DNA of 64,000 nt, from assembly GCF_022869785.1 (NCBI RefSeq), contig NZ_CP094997.1, forward strand, positions 5,270,001 to 5,334,000. The letters are read 5' to 3'. Of this stretch, positions 27,865 to 35,962 are shown one piece after another (positions within the stretch are counted from its first letter, which is position 1; each line of letters starts with the position of its first letter). Position numbers and translations under genes: made by a program. The notes under the pieces were generated by a model. That model was given only the letters and a program-made list of their open reading frames with translations, made no database searches and was not told the DNA's origin. Source of the stretch: Dyadobacter chenwenxiniae. GTDB taxonomy: Bacteria; Bacteroidota; Bacteroidia; Cytophagales; Spirosomataceae.

Positions 27865-28197
27865 TTACAGGTGCTGATTATCACTGTATGAATGGATTTT
27901 ACTCAAAAACATTTCCTTAGACGCGGGATCTCTGTATCGGTTCATCTGACCAAAAATTTCGCTTTTCAGGTTTAAAAAAAGATAAGCTTGAAAATTATCT
28001 TCCGTTTCAATGTCAACGCGTTCGTCCCAGATCTTAGCAAAAACGCTCTCCGTAATCGTTTCAGCCTCCTTTTCATCTTTTAAAAGCACGGCGCAGAATT
28101 TTACCGCAGAAAAATAAAAGTATGAGCAAAGTTGCGAGAAAGCAGCCTCATCCCCTTGTTTGATTTGATAAAGAATTTGTTGATTTGGAAAGTTCAT
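27865..28197 (-). CDS. Stand-alone sigma-70 region 2 protein (ECF-like)
   Basis: A 110-residue protein that reads like the first half of a Bacteroidota ECF sigma factor: GDEAAFSQLCSYFYFSAVKF, DEKEAETITESVFAKIWDER, then FQAYLFLNLKSEIF. This is region 2, which binds core RNA polymerase and the -10 element. Region 4, needed for -35 recognition, is missing and no frame downstream encodes it. It may be a decayed sigma factor or a short regulator. It starts 30 bases after the aldolase gene and may share its transcript. Confidence 0.65.
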   Translation of the reverse strand: MNFPNQQILYQIKQGDEAAFSQLCSYFYFSAVKFCAVLLKDEKEAETITESVFAKIWDERVDIETEDNFQAYLFLNLKSEIFGQMNRYRDPASKEMFLSKIHSYSDNQHL

Positions 28198-28227
28198 AGC
28201 TCTAAGCTTAAAGGTAAAAATGGCTTT

Positions 28228-29202
28228 TTACTTGACCAGATTCTTTTTGAAAATGCTCGTAATGCCCAATGTTGTCTGAATGCGGTCAACGTCTTCCAAC
28301 AGCTGGTCCATTCGTGACTGTAATTCAGGCGTTAATGTGTCCACTTCCCGTCTTGTGTAAATGGAGATCGGGAAACCGCGTTGCTTGAGGCTGTATTTGG
28401 CAATGGTTGGATAAGCCGAATGAACGATTTCCATGGAATCTTCCAGAAATTGCTGTACTTCCGCAAGTTCACTTTCCATTGCCGGATCATTGTAATGATC
28501 ACATATCCAGACCACAAGCTCTGGAAATATATTGCCCTGAATACAAGACAAACCCGCCGCACCAGCGCGAAGCGAGGAAACCGCGTTCACCATATATGCG
28601 TCGTAAAGTCCAAACTTATAACCATCTGCAACTGCTATCCGGCGCTTCACTTCATCCAGGTCCAGACTCGTATCTTTATGGTAAACGATGCGGCCGGTCT
28701 CCATCAAAGTTTCCAGAATTTCGCTGTTAATTAACCTTTTGTACGGGACGGGACATTCATATAATCCGAGGGGAATGTCGTTCGTAAGCGAGATCAATTC
28801 CAGGACGCGGCTTGTAAAAACTTCATCTGATTCCGTTTCAGCAGCCATAAGGCCAGTGATAACAATCACAGCCTGCACACCGGTGTCATATATACGTTTC
28901 GTAAATGCAGCTTGTTCTGCAACACTGCCCGGAAATGTCCCTGTGGCAACTACAGGCACCCGCCCAGCCACCTGATCCACAACCGTCTGCGTCACATCCA
29001 GGCGCTCCTGCTCGGATAATTCAAACATTTCACTAGACAGGCAATTGGCAAATAACCCGGTTGCCCCGGCTTCCAGATAAAAGTCGGTTAATGCTCTTAA
29101 TCCAACATAATCCACCGCACCTGATTTCAGAAACGGGGTTAGCATGACCGGGATAAAGCCTTGGGGTAATGAGTCAGAGGAGGGTGTTGCGTAGTTCATC
29201 AT
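28228..29202 (-). CDS. DapA/NanA-family aldolase
   Basis: A 324-residue class I aldolase of the dihydrodipicolinate synthase/N-acetylneuraminate lyase superfamily. The Schiff-base Lys is in RIVYHKDTSLD, with the Tyr-containing LGLYECPVPYKR before it and FANCLSSEMFELSEQER in the substrate loop. The usual G-T/S-T-GE motif is altered to NCLSSE, so it is probably neither a true DapA nor NanA; a sugar-acid or keto-acid aldolase is likely. The preceding symporter gene (21-base gap) suggests it handles the transported compound. Confidence 0.8.
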   Translation of the reverse strand: MMNYATPSSDSLPQGFIPVMLTPFLKSGAVDYVGLRALTDFYLEAGATGLFANCLSSEMFELSEQERLDVTQTVVDQVAGRVPVVATGTFPGSVAEQAAFTKRIYDTGVQAVIVITGLMAAETESDEVFTSRVLELISLTNDIPLGLYECPVPYKRLINSEILETLMETGRIVYHKDTSLDLDEVKRRIAVADGYKFGLYDAYMVNAVSSLRAGAAGLSCIQGNIFPELVVWICDHYNDPAMESELAEVQQFLEDSMEIVHSAYPTIAKYSLKQRGFPISIYTRREVDTLTPELQSRMDQLLEDVDRIQTTLGITSIFKKNLVK

Positions 29203-29223
29203 ATTGGTGTCGATTGTATTGTG

Positions 29224-30807
29224 TTAGTGTTTGTCTGCTAAAACTTCTTCTTCCGGCTGCGTTTTGCCTTTCAGCCTCGTCAATAACATGCCGGTTAAAA
29301 ATATAGTGAGCGTGCCTACGACCATGATCATATTCTGGTGCAGAGGATTGCGCAGATATTCGTATTGGTCAGGAAGTTGCGAAGAAAACGTCATCCAGAT
29401 AATAACCACGATTCCTATCAATGTCGCAATTAGCGCTTCCGTGTTTTTGGTTGATCTGGAAACAATGCCTAGTAAGAACAAGCCAAGCATTCCCCCCGCA
29501 AAAATACCTGAAAGCATCCACCACACATCCAGCACACTTTTCACCCCGATCATTGCAATGCCGGTGATCATTCCAAACAGTCCGAAAACCGTCGTAGCGA
29601 TGTACAACAACCTCATCGACTCCTTTTGGGACAAGTTTGATTTGATATACTTTTGATAAATATCTACCGAGAAAACCGTCGCCGACGCATTCATCCCCGA
29701 ACTGATCGTGCTCATTGCGGCAGACATAATTGCTGCGATAATAAGCCCTAGCAAGCCCACAGGAACTTTGGTAACCATAAAATGCGGCATCACTTTATCC
29801 CCGTAATCAGCCGGTGTTAATGTTGAAGCTAATTGCGAAATCGCCTGGGACGACCCGTTCGGCAATCTTTCTGTTGCCACTTGCATTCTTACAATGTTGA
29901 GCAGCTCGGGATTGCTTTGATAATAGGCGTAAAGACAAGATCCTAGTAGAAAGAATATCAGCGAAACTGGCAAATAGAGATAAACACAGAGCCAAACTGA
30001 GCTGGCGGCTTCCTTAATCGAAGAGGTCGTATGATAACGCTGAACATAATTCTGGTCCATACCAAAATTGTTCAGGTTCATAAAAAATCCGTATAAAAGC
30101 ACCACCCAAAACGACGCTTGCGTAAAATCAGGAGCGAAACTACCCAAGCTGAATTTGTCATTCGCCTTACCAATTTCCAGGATCTTTGGAAAACCACCTT
30201 CCATGCCCGAAATCACAAGGTAAAGAATCACAAATGCGCCCACCGTTTTAATCACACCCTGCACAACCTCCGTCCAGATAACCGCCTCCATGCCGCCCAT
30301 TACCGTATACAACACAATGCAGATCCCGACCACGATCATAATGGTGGACATCGGGTAACCCGTAAGCGCCTGCAGACTCAATGCAATCCCAAAAAAAATA
30401 GAACCCATTCTGGCCAGTTGTGTAAGCAGAAAGCAAACAACCGCATATGTCCGTGCCCAGGGACCGAATCGCTCTTCCAAATGTGTATAAGCAGAAACGG
30501 CTCCGGTATTTCTATAAAAGGGAATGAAAAACTTGGTTGCGACCCAGGCCGCAAATGGCATCGATAAACTAAAAACAAACGAATTCCAATTGCTTCCGTA
30601 AGCCTTTCCGGGAACGCCCAGAAATGTATTACTGCTCAAAAAGGTGGCGTAAATGGAGATCCCGATCGCCCAGCCCGGAATTTTGCCCGAAGCTTTTGTA
30701 AACTGATCCGCGTTGGTGTTATTTCTCGAAAAATAAATGCCCACACCAACCATCCCAACCAGATAGGCAATAACAATAACCAGATCGATGAAGGGTAAGG
30801 ATTTCAT
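29224..30807 (-). CDS. Sodium:solute symporter (SSS family)
   Basis: A 527-residue membrane protein with about 13 helices. The core signature GWAIGISIYATFLSSNTFLG and the sodium-site region ISSGMNASATVFSVD place it in the SSS family (SGLT/PutP/NanT-like). It imports a sugar, sugar acid or similar solute with sodium. The aldolase of the DapA/NanA superfamily follows 21 bases downstream, so the pair probably forms an uptake and cleavage unit. Confidence 0.9.
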   Translation of the reverse strand: MKSLPFIDLVIVIAYLVGMVGVGIYFSRNNTNADQFTKASGKIPGWAIGISIYATFLSSNTFLGVPGKAYGSNWNSFVFSLSMPFAAWVATKFFIPFYRNTGAVSAYTHLEERFGPWARTYAVVCFLLTQLARMGSIFFGIALSLQALTGYPMSTIMIVVGICIVLYTVMGGMEAVIWTEVVQGVIKTVGAFVILYLVISGMEGGFPKILEIGKANDKFSLGSFAPDFTQASFWVVLLYGFFMNLNNFGMDQNYVQRYHTTSSIKEAASSVWLCVYLYLPVSLIFFLLGSCLYAYYQSNPELLNIVRMQVATERLPNGSSQAISQLASTLTPADYGDKVMPHFMVTKVPVGLLGLIIAAIMSAAMSTISSGMNASATVFSVDIYQKYIKSNLSQKESMRLLYIATTVFGLFGMITGIAMIGVKSVLDVWWMLSGIFAGGMLGLFLLGIVSRSTKNTEALIATLIGIVVIIWMTFSSQLPDQYEYLRNPLHQNMIMVVGTLTIFLTGMLLTRLKGKTQPEEEVLADKH

Positions 30808-30934
30808 TAGACTTTTCGGACAATTATAACTTTACCACAAAGGAACAGGATCAAAACCCTGCATTTATATGGTTTCATATCCTTTTATTGTACGATATTA
30901 TCAAACGACGTCTGATAACAAAATGATAATGGGA

Positions 30935-31618
30935 TTATTCTACTACCTTCTTGTCTTTGAAGAAATAGCCGATGCCGATGGTGGAGATGACGATGAGCAG
31001 GATCAAGACGATTTTAGTCGCCAAACCCTCATTAGGATGTTCCAAAAGATAACGAATGTCGCGTGCTTCCCGTCCCGCCCAAACGGCCAGAACCGTCCGC
31101 GGGATCATTCCCAAAGTGCCGCCAGCCAGCACTTGCTTGAATCGTGCACCCGCCATTGCGAAAAATAAGTTGGTAATGGCAAAGGGCAGGACGGGCGAAA
31201 GTTTGGCGAAAAATATCAGTCTTAACTCATTTTGATAAAATCTGCGCAGCAGTACGTTCACCTGCGGATAAACCTGGATCAAGTAGCTACGGATGGAAGA
31301 TGCATGCAGGAAATTGGCCAAACCGTAAATGATAGCGATCGCGCCCAGATTCAACCCAAAAAGCAATGGTAGTGCGGTCCATCCCAAGAAATACCCGTAA
31401 ACCAATGCCAGGAAGGTGGGCGGTGTGAGTGCCACTGAGGATGCCAATGTCAATACCAGCGTGACAACAACCCACCATTCAAAAGGCCAGCTCCGTAACT
31501 GGCTTTCGTGACCGACTGCCCAGGCTGTGATAATGGAGGTTGTAACAAGCGGAACCACAGTCAGTAAAATGCTTACGACAACGGGTAATGATAATTTTTT
31601 GGGGGAGGAAGTCTCCAA
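30935..31618 (-). CDS. TVP38/TMEM64 family membrane protein (VTT domain)
   Basis: A 227-residue polytopic protein with the VTT/DedA-related core: LTPPTFLALVYGYFLGW, then FFAKLSPVLPFAITNLFFAM and GGTLGMIPRTVLAVWAG. The family includes lipid scramblase-like proteins; the exact role in Bacteroidota is not known. It precedes the symporter gene's promoter region by 127 bases on the same strand and is probably a separate unit. Confidence 0.85.
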   Translation of the reverse strand: METSSPKKLSLPVVVSILLTVVPLVTTSIITAWAVGHESQLRSWPFEWWVVVTLVLTLASSVALTPPTFLALVYGYFLGWTALPLLFGLNLGAIAIIYGLANFLHASSIRSYLIQVYPQVNVLLRRFYQNELRLIFFAKLSPVLPFAITNLFFAMAGARFKQVLAGGTLGMIPRTVLAVWAGREARDIRYLLEHPNEGLATKIVLILLIVISTIGIGYFFKDKKVVE

Positions 31619-31718
31619 TGATTTTCTGTTTAAATTTTTGCTTCGTTCCGCGTATGGTGATAACCACTTGTTTGGTTAAAAGGTTTTTCCTAATCTTGAC
31701 TTTATGCCTTGTTCTTCT

Positions 31719-31798
31719 TGCCACGGATGCACCGCGCGGCGGACCGTAAATGTTCACGAATAGTATTGCTATTAGTGAACATGGGTGCATCCGTGGCA
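31719..31798. repeat. Nested palindrome upstream of the trans-sulfuration gene
   Basis: Outer arms TGCCACGGATGCACC (31719-31733) and GGTGCATCCGTGGCA (31784-31798) are perfect inverted repeats. Inner arms ATGTTCACGAATAG (31750-31763) and CTATTAGTGAACAT (31769-31782) pair with one mismatch. The whole can fold into one long hairpin ending 18 bases before the start codon. It could be a dispersed palindromic element; it could also mask translation initiation. Confidence 0.75.
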
Positions 31799-31816
31799 TT
31801 ACATAAAATCCCAAAC

Positions 31817-32956
31817 ATGAAATTCGCAACAAAAGCCATACACGCCGGCGTGGAGCCGGACCCGACCACCGGCGCCATCATGACGCCCATTTACCAGACG
31901 TCCACCTACGTGCAGGAAAGCCCGGGCAAGCACAAAGGCTACGAATATTCCCGCACCCATAATCCCACGCGAACCGCCCTGCAAAATGCACTGGCCGCAC
32001 TGGAAAACGGCAAATACGGCATTTGCTACGCATCTGGATTAGCCGCCACCGACGCCGTTCTGAAACTTTACCGGCCAGGTGACGAAATCATTGCGACCAA
32101 CGACATTTACGGAGGCACATATCGCATTATGAAGCGGATTTACGAGCCATTCGGAATGGTTTTCAAGTTTGTCGATATGAGTGATGTGGGTAATGTAGAG
32201 GCGGCTATTACAGAGAAAACGAAAATGGTCTGGATGGAAACACCAACAAATCCGCTGCTGAAAATTGTTGATATCAGGGCCATTACAAGCATTTGCAAGG
32301 AAAAGGGCATTCATAGCATTGTTGATAACACATTTGCGTCGCCTTATTTGCAAAATCCGCTGGATATGGATGCAGATGTTGTGATGCATTCGGTGACGAA
32401 ATATCTGGGCGGACATTCGGACACAGTTATGGGAGCGCTCGTTACAAATGATGACGAGTTGGCAAAACAATTAGCATTCATTCAAAATGCAAGCGGCGCG
32501 GTTCCGGGTCCTCAGGATTGCTTTTTGGTTTTAAGAGGAATCAAAACATTGCATATCCGCATGCAACGACATTGTGAGAATGCTTTGGAAGTAGCCGAAT
32601 GGCTCGAAGCTCACCCAAAAGTTGGCAAGGTTTATTATCCTGGACTGCCTTCTCACCCTTCTTACGAACTGGCAGGCAAACAAATGCGCGGTTACGGCGG
32701 CATGTTGTCATTTGAATTAAAGGGTGATGTTTATGAAGAAGCCGTGCGCCTCATGGAAAATCTGGAAGTTTTTTCTCTGGGCGAATCATTAGGCGGTGTG
32801 GAATCGCTTTGCACACATCCCGCAAGCATGACGCACGCAAGCATTCCAAAAGAAGAAAGGCTCAAAACGGGCTTGAAAGACACATTAATACGCCTTAGCG
32901 TAGGAATTGAGGATGTGCAAGACCTTATTGCAGATCTTCAACAGGCCATTGGATAG
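31817..32956 (+). CDS. Cystathionine gamma-synthase / gamma-lyase family PLP enzyme
   Basis: A 379-residue trans-sulfuration enzyme. The N-terminus FATKAIHAGVEPDPTTGAIM and YEYSRTHNPTR are family hallmarks. The PLP Lys is in HSVTKYLGGHSD. The end has SLGGVESLCTHPASMTH and RLSVGIEDVQDLIADL. It joins or splits cystathionine between cysteine, homocysteine and homoserine pathways; synthase and lyase cannot be separated by eye. The ATG at 31817 is used; a longer frame from 31709 would translate the palindrome and is rejected. Confidence 0.9.
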   Translation: MKFATKAIHAGVEPDPTTGAIMTPIYQTSTYVQESPGKHKGYEYSRTHNPTRTALQNALAALENGKYGICYASGLAATDAVLKLYRPGDEIIATNDIYGGTYRIMKRIYEPFGMVFKFVDMSDVGNVEAAITEKTKMVWMETPTNPLLKIVDIRAITSICKEKGIHSIVDNTFASPYLQNPLDMDADVVMHSVTKYLGGHSDTVMGALVTNDDELAKQLAFIQNASGAVPGPQDCFLVLRGIKTLHIRMQRHCENALEVAEWLEAHPKVGKVYYPGLPSHPSYELAGKQMRGYGGMLSFELKGDVYEEAVRLMENLEVFSLGESLGGVESLCTHPASMTHASIPKEERLKTGLKDTLIRLSVGIEDVQDLIADLQQAIG

Positions 32957-32968
32957 GTTTCTGTTTGC

Positions 32969-33000
32969 TTTGCAATCAAAGTTCAAAAACCTTACTTTTG
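32969..33000 (+). promoter_or_regulatory. Bacteroidota-type promoter of the DUF3127 gene
   Basis: TTTG at 32969-32972, a 20-base spacer, and TACTTTTG at 32993-33000 match both consensus boxes exactly. The start codon is 37 bases further on. This is the best promoter in the window. Confidence 0.7.
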
Positions 33001-33037
33001 GCATCACATTTTTTTCAGGCACTAAAATATAATTGTA

Positions 33038-33394
33038 ATGGAATTAACAGGAACGGTCATCGCTTTGCTTCCCGAAGTAACAGGCCAGGGAAAGAACGGA
33101 GCTTGGCGTAAGCAGGAATTCATTCTTGAAATCCCTTCTCAGTATCCAAAAAAGGTTTGTATTGCGCTTTGGGGAGACAAAATTGATCAGACAAATTTGC
33201 AAATAAATGATCAGGTGACTGCTTCCATCGACGTGGAAAGCCGCGAATACAACTCCCGCTGGTATACTGAAGTGAAAGCGTGGAAAGTGGACAAAGCAGG
33301 AGCCGGCAATAATTCAGGTTCTAACTCCGGAGGCCAGCCATTGCCACCCGTTACAACATTCAGCGAGGACGAGTCAGACGATCTTCCTTTTTAA
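33038..33394 (+). CDS. DUF3127 protein with SSB-like C-terminal tip
   Basis: A 118-residue protein. Residues 1-85 are an OB-fold-like domain of DUF3127 (MELTGTVIALLPEVTGQGKN, with a YNSRWYTEVKAWKV end). A glycine/serine/asparagine linker follows (GNNSGSNSGGQPLPP), then the acidic end EDESDDLPF. That layout, OB fold, disordered linker and acidic tip ending in a Pro-Phe, is that of single-stranded DNA-binding proteins. Family function is not established. A strong terminator follows the stop. Confidence 0.85.
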   Translation: MELTGTVIALLPEVTGQGKNGAWRKQEFILEIPSQYPKKVCIALWGDKIDQTNLQINDQVTASIDVESREYNSRWYTEVKAWKVDKAGAGNNSGSNSGGQPLPPVTTFSEDESDDLPF

Positions 33395-33404
33395 TTAACA
33401 TTAT

Positions 33405-33463
33405 AATTCCCGGCTTGACGGATTTTGTTTTGCAAAAAAAACACGCCAAGCCGGGAATTTTTA
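33405..33463. terminator. Terminator after the DUF3127 gene
   Basis: A perfect 13-base stem (AATTCCCGGCTTG, CAAGCCGGGAATT) with a 29-base loop and flanking A/T runs. It can serve both this gene and the convergent AlbA-type gene. Confidence 0.8.
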
Positions 33464-33475
33464 TTGATTCGGATT

Positions 33476-34130
33476 CTAATTGGATTGGTAAGCCATCGAC
33501 ATCGTAAACTTGTCGATCATTTCCTGCGGATGCACTTCAAGAATGCGCGCTAACACCATGACTACCAGCGTATTGGAGGCTATTTTCCGGGGAATGCCCG
33601 CGAATGTTGCAAAAAGATCAACGGTAACAGATTCCTTTTCATCCAGAAGCTTCATCAGTTTCTGCTCCTTATCGCCATACTGAAAACGAATATCGCGCTC
33701 GCCTCTTCCCCTGCGCATGATTTCCTTCATTTCCCTGCTGGCCTGTATCGATTTGTCGTCAACGCGGATGTATGCCTGTCGGTTTCCGGTGTCGTCCACC
33801 ACATAATGCGGCTTATCGATGCTCCTGTGAATGGTTAGCACCAGCACATCGCGGTCCGGACTTACCGGGATCCTTTCTTTTTTTGTAGCTGATTTTGGGA
33901 TAAATGTATTTGTCGATGGCCTTTGTGAGCGTGTACTCATCTTCCTCCGCGTCTTTAAGGCCTTTGATCGTTTTGTCGTCTCCCACCCCGACGAAGAGTT
34001 TTCCACCACCGGAGTTGGCAAACGCGACAACTTCACGGACAATCTTTTCCGGGTGATTGGACTTCAATTTGAATTCCACATGTTCACCCTCACCTTTCTT
34101 AACCAACTCTCTCAACAATCGAAGCTCCAT
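33476..34130 (-). pseudogene. AlbA_2/Schlafen-like domain protein, one-base frameshift
   Basis: Two frames (34130-33813 and a C-terminal frame ending at 33476) together code for a 217-residue protein. The first has the AlbA_2 nucleic acid-binding core: GEHVEFKLKSNHPEKIVREV, then VAFANSGGGKLFVGVGDD. The second continues with SPDRDVLVLTIHRSIDKPHY and a C-terminal helical domain. Removing one T from the T7 run at 33878-33884 joins them as ISYKKERIPVSPDRDVLV. This is either a sequencing indel or a very recent lesion. Proteins of this type bind nucleic acid; the role is unknown. Confidence 0.75.
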
Positions 34131-34285
34131 CGGTTGGAATGGATAGATATCTGAATTATGACAAAATCACTTTCGGTAACTTCCTCGTCTTTCTACTTGA
34201 TAACGCTAACAATTTACATTCCTTTTGCCGGATTAAAAAAATATTGACTAGCGGATTTCGTAAAGTTTCACTTATAAGAATAAAA

Positions 34286-34312
34286 AAAACGGCACTGATA
34301 AGGTGCCGTTTT
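34286..34312. terminator. Terminator of the DUF2795 gene
   Basis: AAAACGGCAC and GTGCCGTTTT form a perfect 10-base stem with a 7-base loop, flanked by A and T runs, six bases beyond the stop codon of the minus-strand gene. Confidence 0.8.
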
Positions 34313-34318
34313 CTTTAT

Positions 34319-34540
34319 TTAATATTCATCTTCGTTGAAAAAGAAATCGTCTTTGGTGGGATAATCAGGCCAAATCTCTTCAATGCTTTCATAAGGCTGA
34401 CCGTCATCTTCAAGTTCCTGTAGGTTTTCAACTACTTCTAACGGAGCGCCTGTCCTGATTGCAAAGTCAATGAGCTCGTCTTTGGTAGCTGGCCAGGGAG
34501 CATCTTCAAGATATGACGCGAGTTCGAGAGTCCAGTACAT
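34319..34540 (-). CDS. DUF2795 domain protein
   Basis: A 73-residue acidic protein: YWTLELASYLEDAPWPATKD, ELIDFAIRTGAPLEVVENLQ, then a tail ending in FFFNEDEY. This is the compact form of DUF2795 that is highly conserved in Bacteroidota; its function is not known. It is monocistronic, with its own terminator and about 160 bases of AT-rich sequence upstream. Confidence 0.85.
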   Translation of the reverse strand: MYWTLELASYLEDAPWPATKDELIDFAIRTGAPLEVVENLQELEDDGQPYESIEEIWPDYPTKDDFFFNEDEY

Positions 34541-34699
34541 AATATTTTCGCCTATTAATAGTTACTTACTTTTCTGCAAAAGTAAAAAATTTGACATCTT
34601 TTAAAAGCTTAAAGCGAAAAAAAACAAAAATAATTGCTTCCCTCAAAATTTAATTTTCTCGTAATTATCAACTTACTATTTACCAGCCAGTTGCAATAT

Positions 34700-35077
34700 T
34701 CAGGAAGCCAATAAAGTCGCAGCCGATATCCCTAAACCTTTGTGAATCCTGCGAATCATTTCAAGCGTCAGCGGCCTTTTTCGGTTTAGCACTTCAGATA
34801 CGCGGCTGGCGCTTCCAAAATAGTCCACCAAATCCTTTTTCTTCAATCCATTCTCCTCCATTTTTAGTTTGATCGCCTCAACCGGATCAAGTGGCTCAAT
34901 AGCAAAATGCACCGTTTCATAATCCTCTACAATTATCGAGATCAATTCCAATAATTCTTCCTCCGGGCTGTTCTCAGCGCAGTCAACCAATGAATCTATG
35001 ACTTTGAGATAAGCTCTGTAATCCGCATCCGAATGAATCGGTTTTAGCTCGGACTTGATTTGTTGTATCGTTTTCAT
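34700..35077 (-). CDS. HigA-like antitoxin / XRE-type regulator
   Basis: A 125-residue protein with an acidic helical N-terminal region and a C-terminal helix-turn-helix: MEENGLKKKDLVDYFGSASR, VSEVLNRKRPLTLEMIRRIH. This arrangement is that of HigA-type antitoxins. The usual HigB toxin gene should lie just upstream, but only 114 bases separate it from the divergent cutC, too little for a toxin. It is therefore an orphan, or acts as a stand-alone repressor. Confidence 0.75.
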   Translation of the reverse strand: MKTIQQIKSELKPIHSDADYRAYLKVIDSLVDCAENSPEEELLELISIIVEDYETVHFAIEPLDPVEAIKLKMEENGLKKKDLVDYFGSASRVSEVLNRKRPLTLEMIRRIHKGLGISAATLLAS

Positions 35078-35191
35078 CGGCCATTAAAGTTAATTCATGA
35101 ATAGCAGCCCAAATTAAGCACAATTCCCTGGTGCCTTCTTCAATCCTGAAAACCTTTTTGTAATTTTCCCAATCATTATAAAAGCAATCAT

Positions 35192-35920
35192 ATGACCATT
35201 GAAGTTTGCGCTTATTCGTTGGAATCTTGTATCAATGCACAGGCTGGCGGCGCAGGGAGGATTGAACTATGCGGCGGACTGGGGGAAGGCGGCACCACGC
35301 CGAGTGCAGGCTTGATAGAACTGGTAAGGCAACATATTGACATTGATGTTTTCGTCATGATCCGGCCCCGGGGCGGCGATTTCGTTTACGACGTTTTCGA
35401 AGAAGAGATTATGAGAAAAGACATCGACCTTGCCAGGAAATTGGGTGGAAACGGCGTCGTATTAGGCATTTTAACCAATGACGGCCAGGTGGACGTAACG
35501 CGTACGAAGGCACTCGTAGACTATGCAAAACCAATGAGAGTCACTTTTCACCGCGCATTTGACCTTACTCCAGATCCGATCAAAGCATTGAAAGCAGTCA
35601 TTGAAACCGGCGCTGAGCGAATCCTTACTTCCGGCCAGAAACCGACTGCTGTTGAGGGCATTTCTTTATTGGAACAACTCGCAAAAGAAGCAGGGGATTC
35701 GATTGAAATCATGGCTGGCAGTGGGGTTAACCATAATAATGCGGTGCAGTTGGCAGCTGCTGGCGTACATTCTTTGCATTTAACGGCCAAAGCATTCCGC
35801 CCCGGACGACAAAAATATTTCCCTTCGGACATTTCCATGGCAGGGGGCGTTCCCGACGAACATTCGGTAATGTATGCTGATCTGGCGCTCGTTGAAGCCA
35901 TTGTGCAAGTAGTTTCCTAA
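35192..35920 (+). CDS. cutC: CutC family protein
   Basis: A 242-residue TIM-barrel protein of the CutC family. The start EVCAYSLESCINAQAGGAGR, RIELCGGLGEGGTTPSAGL, FVMIRPRGGDFVY and the end of VTFHRAFDLTPDP are family hallmarks. It was first linked to copper homeostasis, though a direct copper role is disputed. The ATG at 35192 is close to the divergent HigA-like gene. It is followed, 42 bases later, by penicillin acylase. Confidence 0.92.
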   Translation: MTIEVCAYSLESCINAQAGGAGRIELCGGLGEGGTTPSAGLIELVRQHIDIDVFVMIRPRGGDFVYDVFEEEIMRKDIDLARKLGGNGVVLGILTNDGQVDVTRTKALVDYAKPMRVTFHRAFDLTPDPIKALKAVIETGAERILTSGQKPTAVEGISLLEQLAKEAGDSIEIMAGSGVNHNNAVQLAAAGVHSLHLTAKAFRPGRQKYFPSDISMAGGVPDEHSVMYADLALVEAIVQVVS

Positions 35921-35962
35921 GGACGCAGGGCTTTTAAAATTGCGTCACCCAATTCTTCCTCT

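Noticed and set aside
31709..31816. Longer N-terminus for the trans-sulfuration enzyme
   Set aside because: It would translate the palindromic repeat; family members start at the Met coded at 31817.
35078..35191. Minus-strand frame upstream of the HigA-like gene as a toxin remnant
   Set aside because: It has no start codon, begins inside the cutC start, and does not resemble HigB or RelE.
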